Source: a virus
DNA length: 64,000 nt
Strand: one strand, 5' to 3'
IMG/VR virus record: IMGVR_UViG_3300008110_000025
Span: 19,426 to 83,425 of that record
In this document: positions 15,581-23,920 of the stretch, piece by piece
Position numbering within the stretch: the stretch's first letter is position 1
Layout: each line of letters opens with the position of its first letter
Program-made: the position numbers and the translations under genes
Notes under the pieces: generated by a model
Databases searched by the model: none
What the model was told of the DNA's origin: nothing
Seen by the model: the letters and a program-made list of their open reading frames with translations, nothing else

Positions 15581-16702
15581 ATGGCAATTTGTAGAACCTG
15601 TTCAACTGATGGTATAAGCACTCCGTGTGACGGAGCAGTCATAACTATTTATGATGCAACTACTAGGGAGTTTTTTGAAGTAATTCCTATAATACAAGCA
15701 TCAAGTGATGGTACTACTTATTATTATAGATTTACTTATCGTACTACAGAAGGAGAATTTAATTATACAATTTATTCAAGAGATTCTGGAGTAAATTGGA
15801 TATTTATACAGGATAGTAATCAGATAGCAGGTGCAACTGCTATTATTCCAGCAGGAGGATCATGTCCCCCAGAAGGTGTATGGACGCCAACAGGAGATTT
15901 AAAACTTTGGGTAACAGAAATAGAAAATCAACTTATCCCTACAGAAAGTTTAGATCCCGCACTTACTTGTATATCATCGGCAAATGTTCCCAGCACAGCT
16001 AATACTTTAGATTACGATACTGTTCTTGCTAACTTTACAAGTTGTTTTAACACTAAAGTTACCACTTATTATAACAAAATATCTGGAGGAGTTCCTTGTG
16101 ATAATCTGGAACTCACTAAAATGCAACTTATTCTCAATCTTTTAGATAAGAAAGATTGTGATTCCAATGCATTAGAATGTCTTTACAATAGAACTCCTCT
16201 ACCTGGAGTACAGTTCCAGGCAATAGAGACACTACCGTATATAACAACTGTATTTGCAACACCATATGACTACTCTAAAGTAGAGACTACAGGAGACTTT
16301 AGAGAATATAAAGGATATACTGTAACAGTAACTAGAGCAACAGGACAAGATGTAAGTCATACAATAGTAGATGTAGAGTATGTAGCAGGTACTAATATCA
16401 GTACATTTACTATATCTCCAGCAGGAGAAGCACCAGCTTACTCAGCTTTAGTTGCAGAACTATCAGCTCCAACCTATACCTCTACTACATACTTAGAGAC
16501 TTTTTTAAACTTTGCAAATAAATACTGTGCAGATTGCATAGTAACCCCAGATACTATATCATTAACTGGTGGTGGAACTAAAGGAAAAGCACCAGTATCA
16601 GCCGATCTAGATCCAACAGCAGACTACCTTACTAAAGAAGGAACTGCTACAGCAAATGTATTAATTTACTTAGAAAGTGAGTTCCCAATCAATTTAATAT
16701 AA
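15581..16702 (+). CDS. Virion/fibre-associated protein with Cys motifs
   Basis: A 373-residue protein beginning MAICRTCSTDGISTPCDG, with a beta-rich N-terminal domain (to about residue 85), a middle helical part with paired cysteines (VPCDNLELTKMQLILNLLDK, KKDCDSNALECLYN), and a beta-rich C-terminal region containing another pair (KYCADC). No enzyme motif is seen. It follows the small Cys-rich protein by 11 bases and precedes a fibre gene by four. The three probably form one surface appendage. Confidence 0.5.
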   Translation: MAICRTCSTDGISTPCDGAVITIYDATTREFFEVIPIIQASSDGTTYYYRFTYRTTEGEFNYTIYSRDSGVNWIFIQDSNQIAGATAIIPAGGSCPPEGVWTPTGDLKLWVTEIENQLIPTESLDPALTCISSANVPSTANTLDYDTVLANFTSCFNTKVTTYYNKISGGVPCDNLELTKMQLILNLLDKKDCDSNALECLYNRTPLPGVQFQAIETLPYITTVFATPYDYSKVETTGDFREYKGYTVTVTRATGQDVSHTIVDVEYVAGTNISTFTISPAGEAPAYSALVAELSAPTYTSTTYLETFLNFANKYCADCIVTPDTISLTGGGTKGKAPVSADLDPTADYLTKEGTATANVLIYLESEFPINLI

Positions 16703-16706
16703 AAAC

Positions 16707-17987
16707 ATGTCTACAATCTCAGCCTTAAATACATTAGTTAAATCAGGAGTAGTTGCTACAGACTATCTGTTAGTAGCTAGAACTAGTCCTGTAGGAAATA
16801 ACAGATTTGTACTTCAAGATCTGTTTCCTAGTGTTAACACTGTTGGTACTTCTAGTGAAACTCTAGTAATCAATGTAACAGATAAGAACACTATTAACTT
16901 TAAGGGAATTAAATCACTAAGCAATTTGCTTACCGTATCTACAGCTAGTAGCAATATTACTTTACAAGTTAATCCAGCAAACATTGATTTATCTACTTGT
17001 AATAACACTACATCTGGATTCCTAAGTACAGTAAGCTTAACTACTAATGTAACTGGAACATTGCCAGTAGCTAATGGTGGTACTGGAGCTACTACTCTAA
17101 CTGCTAATGGTTTAATTCTTGGTAATGGTACAGGTGCCTTTACTAGTTTGGGAGCTGCAACAAATGGTCAAATTCCAATTGGAAGAACTTCATTGGGTCC
17201 TGTGCTAGGAACACTAACAGCTGGTTCTAACATTACCATTACTAATGGACTTGGAACAATAACTATTGATGCTACAGTATCTTCAGCTAGTTCTAGCTTC
17301 AACATGAACGGATATAACTTATTCGGTTCAAACTGGATTAGTGGAGATGGTGCTAACGAAGGAATTAACATCAATTCTAGTGGTAGAGTATTCATAGGAG
17401 CTACTACCCCAGCTAGTACTTTCCACGTTGGGGATTTGAACATTAACCAAGATATTTACCTCAATGGTTCTATTCCACAGGTAATCCAGGGAACTACTGC
17501 TTCTTCTCCATCAAGTCTTACAATTGCAGCATCTACTGCTACAGCCGCTAATGCTGGTGGAACTCTTTATTTAAGAGGAGGAAACTCAGTAGGTATTAAC
17601 CAAGGTGGATCAGTTATATTTAATACTGGTAATCACGACGGTACTGGTACTTCTGGGGACTTTGAATTCTTTGGATATAACTCTTCAGCAGTAGCTCAGA
17701 GAATACTTACTCTTAAAGGAACTAGCAGATATGTAGGTATTACTAATGCATCTCCATCTGCCCCACTCGATATTAAGCAAGATGATTCTGCAGCAAATGT
17801 CCCAGTTTTAGAACTTGAACAGCTTGACACAGACGAATCTTTTATTAACTTTGTCGGTACTAGTGGTGTAGCTAGTGCTAACTCGGTATCTAGTTCAACA
17901 GGAACAGCTGGTAATAAAGTTGGAGCAATACGAATTAAAGTTAATGGAGTTGTTAGATGGATTAGACTCCATGATAGTGCAGAATAA
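16707..17987 (+). CDS. Tail or head fibre protein
   Basis: A 426-residue, Gly/Ser/Thr/Asn-rich, beta-repetitive protein. It contains the motif LPVANGGTGATTLTANGLILGNGTGAF (given in part; about residues 119-140), a hallmark of trimeric phage fibres, followed by many short beta repeats (NITITNGLGTITI, VFIGATTPASTFHVGDLNIN). The end, GAIRIKVNGVVRWIRLHDS, looks like a compact tip domain. There is no intramolecular chaperone domain. It is likely a trimeric fibre contacting the cell surface; whether on head or tail cannot be decided. It has no partner reverse transcriptase, so no diversity-generating system is present. Confidence 0.7.
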   Translation: MSTISALNTLVKSGVVATDYLLVARTSPVGNNRFVLQDLFPSVNTVGTSSETLVINVTDKNTINFKGIKSLSNLLTVSTASSNITLQVNPANIDLSTCNNTTSGFLSTVSLTTNVTGTLPVANGGTGATTLTANGLILGNGTGAFTSLGAATNGQIPIGRTSLGPVLGTLTAGSNITITNGLGTITIDATVSSASSSFNMNGYNLFGSNWISGDGANEGININSSGRVFIGATTPASTFHVGDLNINQDIYLNGSIPQVIQGTTASSPSSLTIAASTATAANAGGTLYLRGGNSVGINQGGSVIFNTGNHDGTGTSGDFEFFGYNSSAVAQRILTLKGTSRYVGITNASPSAPLDIKQDDSAANVPVLELEQLDTDESFINFVGTSGVASANSVSSSTGTAGNKVGAIRIKVNGVVRWIRLHDSAE

Positions 17988-18012
17988 TTTTTTATAAATA
18001 AACCAAATAATC

Positions 18013-18441
18013 ATGATTAATTCAAAAGAAAAGTATGGTACACATGTTACCGCTACTAACAGAGAATTTTTGAACATTTTTAAAACCCTTAGTGACACTA
18101 GGTCAGTAAAGGGAGTTAATTACGCTAAGGCAGTTATCAAGAATCTGCAAGTTATTAAAGAGCACTTGCAGCCTATTGAAGAAATGGCTTTGCCATCTGA
18201 GGAGTTCATTGAACTTTCTGTAAAAGCCCAAGAGTTTATTAATAAAGAAGACTCTGAGGGACTCGAAAAGTTTGAAAGTGAAAACAAAGAACTGATTGAG
18301 AAAAGAAAGAAGCAAATGGATGAAGTCAATGCAAAGCTTGATGAGATAACTACGGTAGAGCTTGTAATGATTGAAGAAAAAGTTTTACCAGAGGACATCT
18401 CAGCTGAGCAAATTGAAGCTCTGATGAAGATCATCCAATGA
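18013..18441 (+). CDS. Hypothetical helical protein
   Basis: A 142-residue, acidic, nearly all-helical protein. Residues 80-120 form a likely coiled coil (EGLEKFESENKELIEKRKKQMDEVNAKLDEI). Small helical acidic proteins in tail-gene blocks often act as assembly chaperones, but there is no frameshift signal and no recognised family. The ATGA overlap (18438-18441) couples it to the metallophosphoesterase gene. Confidence 0.5.
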   Translation: MINSKEKYGTHVTATNREFLNIFKTLSDTRSVKGVNYAKAVIKNLQVIKEHLQPIEEMALPSEEFIELSVKAQEFINKEDSEGLEKFESENKELIEKRKKQMDEVNAKLDEITTVELVMIEEKVLPEDISAEQIEALMKIIQ

Positions 18442-19586
18442 CAATAAAGAAGCTTGTTGAAGAACTAAAAGTTAAACCAGGTTACTTAAAAAGTAGCCCA
18501 ACCAGAGTAGCATCTAGATTTAAAGTATCTGTTGATGTTGCTATAAGAGCTATCAGGGAGGCTAAGCAACTAGGAAAAACAGTTGACAGTCTCCCTGATT
18601 TAGCTAATTCAAATAGTAATTATAATGTAATTACAGAATTTGAACAGTATTTAATTAAGAACCAGATCTCAAAAGAGGATGTATCCTCAGTTAAGTTCTG
18701 GCAGACAATGGGAGGAGAGCAACGGTTCTCCGTCGTAACTAAATCTGGATTATCTGTTGAAGAGGTTAAAAAGGAGATAGAAGAGTTTGCAGCAAACTAT
18801 AGCCCAAAAGTATTTAAGCAGACTCCTCCACCAGACTCAAAAGATGCAGTAGCTTACGAAATATCCCTACCTGACATACATTACGGAAAACTTACAGATC
18901 TTTCTATTGAAGGAATGGAGGCCCAGTTTTTAGACACTATACAGAGTCTAATGTATAAGGCCAAAGGTTTAAACATTCAGAAGATCATCCTTCCTATCGG
19001 GAATGATGGATTAAATTCAGAAGGTTTAAGAATGACCACAACCAAAGGAACTCCACAGCATGATGCTATAGGATGGAGAGAAACCTTTAGAGGATACTGT
19101 GAATTAGTTGTTAGAGGTATTGACTATCTCAAAAAGTTTGCACCCGTAGATGTTATTGTAGTATCAGGGAATCACGACTTTGAAAGAATGTTTTATGCAG
19201 GGGACTTTATAAAAGGCTGGTATAGAAATGACAAGAATGTCACAGTTAATAACAGCAGTGCAAGTAGGAAGTATATAGAATTCGGGGTAAATATGATAAT
19301 GTATACTCACGGAGATAAAGAGAAAGCTTCTGAAATGCCTCTAATTATGGCAACTGAGAAACCAGAGATGTTTGCCAGATGCCCAGTTAGAGAAGTACAT
19401 TGTGGCCATTTGCATAAAGAAATGGTAAACGAGTACAGGGGAGTTAAAGTAAGATTTATCCCCTCCATTTGTGCTAATGATGACTGGCACAAAACTATGG
19501 GATACGAGTCATTGAGAGTAGCCCAAGGATATATTTGGAGTTATGAGAATGGCTTAGAAGGATACCTACAAAGTAACGTGAAATGA
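18438..19586 (+). CDS. Calcineurin-like metallophosphoesterase with N-terminal HTH
   Basis: A 382-residue enzyme with the complete metallophosphoesterase ligand set: Asp146-x-His148 in LPDIHYGK, Gly188-Asn189-Asp190, Gly244-Asn245-His246-Asp247, His291 in THGDK and Gly323-His324-Leu-His326. About 75 N-terminal residues before the catalytic domain include RVASRFKVSVDVAIRAIREAKQ, a helix-turn-helix-like segment. Members of this superfamily cleave phosphomono- or diesters. A metallophosphoesterase in the tail-gene block is a known feature of crAss-like genomes, but its substrate is unknown. It is coupled by ATGA overlaps on both sides. Confidence 0.85.
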   Translation: MTIKKLVEELKVKPGYLKSSPTRVASRFKVSVDVAIRAIREAKQLGKTVDSLPDLANSNSNYNVITEFEQYLIKNQISKEDVSSVKFWQTMGGEQRFSVVTKSGLSVEEVKKEIEEFAANYSPKVFKQTPPPDSKDAVAYEISLPDIHYGKLTDLSIEGMEAQFLDTIQSLMYKAKGLNIQKIILPIGNDGLNSEGLRMTTTKGTPQHDAIGWRETFRGYCELVVRGIDYLKKFAPVDVIVVSGNHDFERMFYAGDFIKGWYRNDKNVTVNNSSASRKYIEFGVNMIMYTHGDKEKASEMPLIMATEKPEMFARCPVREVHCGHLHKEMVNEYRGVKVRFIPSICANDDWHKTMGYESLRVAQGYIWSYENGLEGYLQSNVK

Positions 19587-19891
19587 TTAACTACAATAAC
19601 GATACTGATGATGATGATTTTGAAAGATCTATGGATGAATTCTTAGAGAAGGTTGCATCTATAGATTCTTGCTATAATAATGGATATAAGCTTATTACTA
19701 ACAAAAGAACTCTAGCAGAGTTAACTGAAGAGAAACTTGTAGTAATATTCCCTTTTAATCCAAAACAAAGAGAATCATTCTTGAAAGTAGCTGATCTAAT
19801 GATTAACTACTTTGCAAGTACGGAAGAATATGAAAAGTGTGCAGACTTAGTAAAAGTAAAAAAAGAGATAGAAAATAGTAATAGTAACTAA
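19583..19891 (+). CDS. Hypothetical small acidic protein
   Basis: A 102-residue protein with an Asp-rich start (NNDTDDDDFERSMDEFLEKV) and a helical C-terminal half (FLKVADLMINYFASTEEYEKCADLVKVKKEI). Its ATG overlaps the stop of the metallophosphoesterase (ATGA), so the two are probably made together and may interact. No family or motif is recognised. Confidence 0.5.
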   Translation: MINYNNDTDDDDFERSMDEFLEKVASIDSCYNNGYKLITNKRTLAELTEEKLVVIFPFNPKQRESFLKVADLMINYFASTEEYEKCADLVKVKKEIENSNSN

Positions 19892-19902
19892 TACTGTAAG
19901 TA

Positions 19903-20616
19903 ATGACATTAGATGAGATTGCATATAACCTGCTGAATGCCTTTAGAGGAGGTAGATCATCGCAGGATGAGAATATCTCTTTAGACCAAATTAAGTTCAA
20001 CATTAGGCACTATCGTGCTGTATTCATTCGTAGAGACTATGCTCGTAATGGACTAATTACTAGACACCTAGAGCAAGACTTAAGATGTGTACAACTAGAG
20101 AAAGTTGACATGTCTAAGTGCTGTAACATCACTATTGACTGTCCTGCCTATAGAACAGTTAAGAAAATTCCAAGAACTGTACGATTTAACTTCGAAGAAG
20201 CTATCACCTATGTAGGAGATATCACTGGTACTAACAGATACCAAATGATTAGACCTTACGAGGTACCTTTCATTGCATCAGATAAGTTTACTAAAAATAA
20301 TCCTAAAGCTTACATGATTGAGGATTATCTTTATATCCTCAATAATAAAGGGGCTGACTATGTCAACATTAGAGGTGTGTTCGAATCTCCTGAAGAGGCT
20401 TCTACTTTTAGTGATTGTTCTGGTGCTCCTTGTTATACAGATGCTTCCGAGTTTCCTATGCCTATGGATATGGTACAGGCTATTACTCAGGGAATGATGT
20501 CTGGAGAACTTAGACTTTTAGCTGGTACTTTACCAGATATAACTACAGATAGAATGAAAGATGCAAGCCCAAACATACCTAATGCCCAACCACCGCAACA
20601 TCCTCAACAGATATAA
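19903..20616 (+). CDS. Head-tail connector / tail ring candidate
   Basis: A 237-residue protein. The N-terminal helix-rich part (MTLDEIAYNLLNAFRGGRSSQDENISLDQIKFNIRHYRAVFI in outline) is typical of proteins that stack under a portal or tail stub. The centre is beta-rich with a Cys pair (KCCNITIDCPAY), and the C-terminus has EFPMPMDMVQAITQGMMSGELRLL, a Pro-Met-helix pattern like the docking helix of gp4-type adaptors. The last 30 residues are Pro/Gln-rich. I infer a ring protein. It precedes a group of small basic proteins by two bases. Confidence 0.5.
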   Translation: MTLDEIAYNLLNAFRGGRSSQDENISLDQIKFNIRHYRAVFIRRDYARNGLITRHLEQDLRCVQLEKVDMSKCCNITIDCPAYRTVKKIPRTVRFNFEEAITYVGDITGTNRYQMIRPYEVPFIASDKFTKNNPKAYMIEDYLYILNNKGADYVNIRGVFESPEEASTFSDCSGAPCYTDASEFPMPMDMVQAITQGMMSGELRLLAGTLPDITTDRMKDASPNIPNAQPPQHPQQI

Positions 20617-20618
20617 CA

Positions 20619-20888
20619 ATGGCTAAATCACCTGCTTGGCAACGTAAGTCTGGCAAAAATCCTAAAGGAGGATTGAATGCCAAAGGAAGAGCTTCTTATA
20701 GAGCAGCTAATCCTGGGTCTAAATTAAGTGCCCCACAACCTGGAGGAGGAAAAAGACGAGATTCATTCTGCAATAGAATGTGTGGAATGAAACGTAGACT
20801 GACTAGTGCAGCTACTGCTAATGATCCTAATTCACGAATCAACAAATCCCTCAGAGTTTGGAGATGTGGGAGTTGTTCAAACTGGTAA
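20619..20888 (+). CDS. Small basic phage protein (DUF6321-like)
   Basis: An 89-residue, very basic protein with the recurring phage pattern SPAWQRKSGKNPKGGLNAKGRASYR, then KRRDSFCNRMCGMKRRLTSA and DPNSRINKSLRVW (shown in parts). From memory this pattern is catalogued as DUF6321; function is unknown. The four cysteines (two in FCNRMC, two in RCGSCSNW) could bind zinc. Strong positive charge suggests contact with packaged DNA or RNA. It lies between a ring candidate and a small membrane protein. Confidence 0.6.
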   Translation: MAKSPAWQRKSGKNPKGGLNAKGRASYRAANPGSKLSAPQPGGGKRRDSFCNRMCGMKRRLTSAATANDPNSRINKSLRVWRCGSCSNW

Positions 20889-20891
20889 ACT

Positions 20892-21119
20892 ATGAAACAC
20901 TTTGATATAGACGAGATGACAGATCATTTGGAATGGGTGGGGCTGAATGCTATATGGGCAGGATGGACTTGGGCAATGCTAACTAACTCTATAACCTGGA
21001 TACTAGGATTTATAGGGGCAATTACACTTATTTGGTTTAACATAGAACGTGCTTTGACTGCTAGAAAACAAAGAGCCATGTTCGATAAAAAATTACAAGA
21101 CAATGAAGAAAATGCTTAA
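20892..21119 (+). CDS. Small membrane protein
   Basis: A 75-residue protein with one long or two tight hydrophobic segments (about residues 17-50, WAGWTWAMLTNSITWILGFIGAITLIWF in parts) and a charged C-terminus (RKQRAMFDKKLQDNEENA). Size and topology would allow a class II holin, but the lysis cassette is elsewhere (752-2301), so a virion-assembly or inner-membrane role is equally possible. It overlaps the next gene by 17 bases. Confidence 0.5.
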   Translation: MKHFDIDEMTDHLEWVGLNAIWAGWTWAMLTNSITWILGFIGAITLIWFNIERALTARKQRAMFDKKLQDNEENA

Positions 21120-21831
21120 AAGAGCTGATGGCTCTAAAAGTCGAAGAGGTCTCTGGGATAACATCAGAGCTAAAGCCGCAGCTAATAAAAAGTCAGGCAA
21201 GAAAGGTAAAGCTCCTAGTAAAGACATGCTTGAGCAAGAAGCTAAGATTAAAGCTGAGATGAAAATGGGAGGTGACTGGATGCAAGGTTCTAAAGAACTT
21301 AAGTTTGGTGGACCTACTAAATACCAAACTGCAGGTGTCGATGGGACTGTAACTCCTACTTATACTAAGTTTACTGTTACTCCAACAGAACCTGAGAAGA
21401 AAGAAAAAGCAAAACTATCAGGAGAATCTAGGGGTGGTAGAACAGCTGGATCAGGTTCAAACTTTGGGCAAAAAGATATATGTGTAGGAAAAGGTTGTGA
21501 TAAAGTAATAGCTGCAGGTTCTAATGATGCAGGTTACCAGGGTAAAGGAGCTACAGGTCTTTCTACAAAACCACAATATGCAGATAGATTAGCTAATCTA
21601 ACTGAGGAAGAAAGAATTGCAGGAATTGAAAATAAAGCTAAATACGATGCAATAGCTGAGGCTAGTATAGCTGATAGAAAACGAGAAGCTTTTATAAGAA
21701 GTGGTAAAGGAATGAGAAGTACTGGAACAGAGGATACTTCAGAAGCTCTATTTACTAAATACGATTATAAACCAAATTTTAGAGAAAGTCTAAAAAAATT
21801 CGGGGGTAAAAGAAAATCTAATAAGAAATAA
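21103..21831 (+). CDS. Basic virion-associated protein
   Basis: A 242-residue, Lys-rich protein of mostly disordered composition. It begins with a pattern seen in many phage structural proteins: RADGSKSRRGLWDNIRAKAA, then KAPSKDMLEQEAKIKAEM. A short GSKELKFGG motif (about residue 62) recurs in altered form in the next gene. The C-terminus is basic (KKFGGKRKSNKK). The two ATGs at 21103 and 21112 are both possible starts. I infer a minor virion or DNA-associated protein. Confidence 0.5.
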   Translation: MKKMLKRADGSKSRRGLWDNIRAKAAANKKSGKKGKAPSKDMLEQEAKIKAEMKMGGDWMQGSKELKFGGPTKYQTAGVDGTVTPTYTKFTVTPTEPEKKEKAKLSGESRGGRTAGSGSNFGQKDICVGKGCDKVIAAGSNDAGYQGKGATGLSTKPQYADRLANLTEEERIAGIENKAKYDAIAEASIADRKREAFIRSGKGMRSTGTEDTSEALFTKYDYKPNFRESLKKFGGKRKSNKK

Positions 21832-21832
21832 A

Positions 21833-22504
21833 ATGAAATCAAAGAAGTCACTATACAAGAAAGGATCTTTTATGGAAGATCCTAAAGAACTGGAATTTGG
21901 TAAATTGTCAGTTAAAGCAGGTATTGACAAGAATCCTGGTGTTAGTGCTGCAGATAAAATTGCAGGAGCTAAAATGAACTCTGGTAACAAAAAGATGATG
22001 GGTGGCAAAATGGACTACAAGAAAGGTGGTAAGTCTATGAAACCAGGTGGTGGTGGAAGATTTGCTGCTATGGTTGGCAAACTTAAAGGCCAAGGTAAAT
22101 CAGAAGATTCTGCTAAAGCTATTGCTGCTTCTATCGGAAGAAAGAAGTATGGCAAGTCTAAGTTCCAAGCTATGGCTGCTGCTGGAAAGTCTAAGAAACA
22201 AACTGGAGGTCCCGACGAAGAAACAGGTAGAGCTGGCAAAGTTCAAGCCCGTGCTGAAAAAGTAATGGGTAAAGCAAAAGCTTCATGGACTAAAGCTGAA
22301 GCTACTAAGTCATTCGATAAAACTAAGGAAGCAAGAAACTTTGCTCAAGATGAATTCGGAATGAATGCAGCTAGAAAAGCTAACCAACTGTATAACAGAG
22401 CTGAACGTCAGGAGAAGAGAGCTGAACGACTAATGGAAAAATCTCAGTATCTAAAAGCTTCTAAGCCATCTAAACAGAAGATGGGTGGTAAAAAGAAATG
22501 TTAA
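21833..22504 (+). CDS. Lys-rich virion-associated protein
   Basis: A 223-residue protein with strong Lys/Ala/Gly bias. The middle part, GGGRFAAMVGKLKGQGKS followed by AKAIAASIGRKKYGKSKF, is a motif found in various phage structural and internal proteins. The C-terminal third is a helical, charged region (NRAERQEKRAERLMEKSQYL) ending KMGGKKKC. The N-terminal DPKELEFGKL echoes SKELKFGG of the preceding gene, which suggests a shared short sorting or binding motif. The probable role is DNA-binding in the virion; this is inference from composition. Confidence 0.5.
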   Translation: MKSKKSLYKKGSFMEDPKELEFGKLSVKAGIDKNPGVSAADKIAGAKMNSGNKKMMGGKMDYKKGGKSMKPGGGGRFAAMVGKLKGQGKSEDSAKAIAASIGRKKYGKSKFQAMAAAGKSKKQTGGPDEETGRAGKVQARAEKVMGKAKASWTKAEATKSFDKTKEARNFAQDEFGMNAARKANQLYNRAERQEKRAERLMEKSQYLKASKPSKQKMGGKKKC

Positions 22505-22509
22505 TTTGA

Positions 22510-23025
22510 ATGCAAACCAAATCACATACAATTAGAGCTATATACAAGACCTACTCAAATGATGTTGACAGTGAAATAGAATACAGAGCTTTTGCTGATA
22601 TATGCTCAGAGTTTAACATCTTGTTATTTGATGAGTTACTACTAGGATATGAGTTTAACATGCAAAGTAACCTAGGAACTATATCAGTTAGAAGAGTAGA
22701 CAGAGATCCAAGAAAACTACAAATTGACTGGGGAGAGACTACTAAGTATAAACAAGAACTGATTGACAAAGGAGTAGAACTTTACGATAGCACTACAGGA
22801 GAGGGAGAGAAATGGCACATTTACTATACTGATAAGTACTACTGTAAATACCATTGGACGAAGCACAGAGCTAAGATTAAAAATAAAACGGCCTATAGAT
22901 TTGATGCCACTCGTGGAGTAAAGGGAAATAAGGAAAAGCTTATAGCCCTTTTACAAAGTGATGACATGGCTTATCTAAGGTTTAAAAAGTACATTCCTTT
23001 TAAATATAAAAACAATGGTGTATAA
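22510..23025 (+). CDS. Conserved phage protein of unknown role
   Basis: A 171-residue protein with a helical N-terminal part (residues 1-60) and a basic C-terminal part with paired aromatic and charged residues (YYCKYHWTKHRAKIKNKTAYRF, ATRGVKGNKEKLIALLQ, MAYLRFKKYIPF). I recall similar proteins in connector regions of other Bacteroidota phages, annotated only as hypothetical. It overlaps the tail tubular candidate by 11 bases, so an assembly role at the neck is plausible. Confidence 0.5.
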   Translation: MQTKSHTIRAIYKTYSNDVDSEIEYRAFADICSEFNILLFDELLLGYEFNMQSNLGTISVRRVDRDPRKLQIDWGETTKYKQELIDKGVELYDSTTGEGEKWHIYYTDKYYCKYHWTKHRAKIKNKTAYRFDATRGVKGNKEKLIALLQSDDMAYLRFKKYIPFKYKNNGV

Positions 23026-23911
23026 ACTGGCATCTAGTAAGACTATCATTAGAAAAGTTATGAGGGACTTAAAACCTCCTGGAGATAACTGGATTGATGA
23101 TGCAGTAGAATGGATGGGGGAAGCACTAGAGCATATTGGCTCTGCTCCTCAACTTAGTCAAAAAGGATGTGTACTTACTGTCAGTAACTTTAAAGCATTG
23201 ATGCCTACGGATTTGTATTACATCAATCAAGTGGCAGTTAACAATGCAGTTAATCCATCAGTAGCTGTAGAGCTTACCGAATTACTAGAAAAAGTAGACA
23301 CTCTTAATGCTCAGATCCTAGCTGACCCAAATGATAGCATCTCATTTAACTACCAACTTAGGGACTTGAATGCTAGAATAGTGGTTCTTGAGAACTTGTA
23401 TATGAATACAGGTCAGCCACTAACTCCACTTCAATATGGTACAGGGACATTCCCTGCTAGTCTTGACTGTGAGGATTGTCAGAATATGTATGGGATAACT
23501 AAGCCTAGTTATACAGTTGATGGGGACTACATTAAAACTTCATTCCAAGATGGGGCTGTATGCTTGAGTTACACAGCATTCCCAGTGGATGAAGATTGCT
23601 TCCCAATGGTTCCAGATGATATCAGCTTTAAAGAAGCTATGTTCTGGTATATATATAAGCAAATGCTTATGGGTGGATATACTCCATCTATGAATGGTAT
23701 TGACTATGACTTTGCCGATGCTAAGTGGAAGTTCTATTGTTCACAAGCTAGAAACCAATCTAACTTCCCAAGTATTGATAAGTACGAATCATTCATGAAC
23801 CAGTGGGTTCGTCTTGTACCTAACTTGAACAGACATGCTAACTTCTTCGAGAACCTTGGCACTCGTGAAACTTTAGATAGAGGAAGATATACTAATTACG
23901 GAATTCTTTAA
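23015..23911 (+). CDS. Tail tubular / neck protein (P22 gp4-like candidate)
   Basis: A 298-residue protein. The first 70 residues (TIIRKVMRDLKPPGDNWIDDAVEWMGEALEHIGS; VSNFKALMPTDLYYINQVAV) have the helix-then-strand layout of tail tubular or gp4-like connector proteins, which crAss-like phages are known to encode. A coiled-coil insertion occupies about 88-130, a CEDC pair lies near residue 152, and the helical C-terminal part (FKEAMFWYIYKQMLMGG; FADAKWKFYCSQA) would pack against portal or ring. It lies just before the giant tail protein, consistent with a position between head and tail hub. Confidence 0.6.
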   Translation: MVYKLASSKTIIRKVMRDLKPPGDNWIDDAVEWMGEALEHIGSAPQLSQKGCVLTVSNFKALMPTDLYYINQVAVNNAVNPSVAVELTELLEKVDTLNAQILADPNDSISFNYQLRDLNARIVVLENLYMNTGQPLTPLQYGTGTFPASLDCEDCQNMYGITKPSYTVDGDYIKTSFQDGAVCLSYTAFPVDEDCFPMVPDDISFKEAMFWYIYKQMLMGGYTPSMNGIDYDFADAKWKFYCSQARNQSNFPSIDKYESFMNQWVRLVPNLNRHANFFENLGTRETLDRGRYTNYGIL

Positions 23912-23920
23912 GATTAAACT

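Noticed and set aside
16707-17987. Diversity-generating retroelement acting on the fibre gene
   Set aside because: No reverse transcriptase and no template/variable repeat pair was seen in the window.
20892-21119. Second holin gene
   Set aside because: Topology would fit, but it sits among structural genes far from the endolysin; kept only as a small membrane protein.
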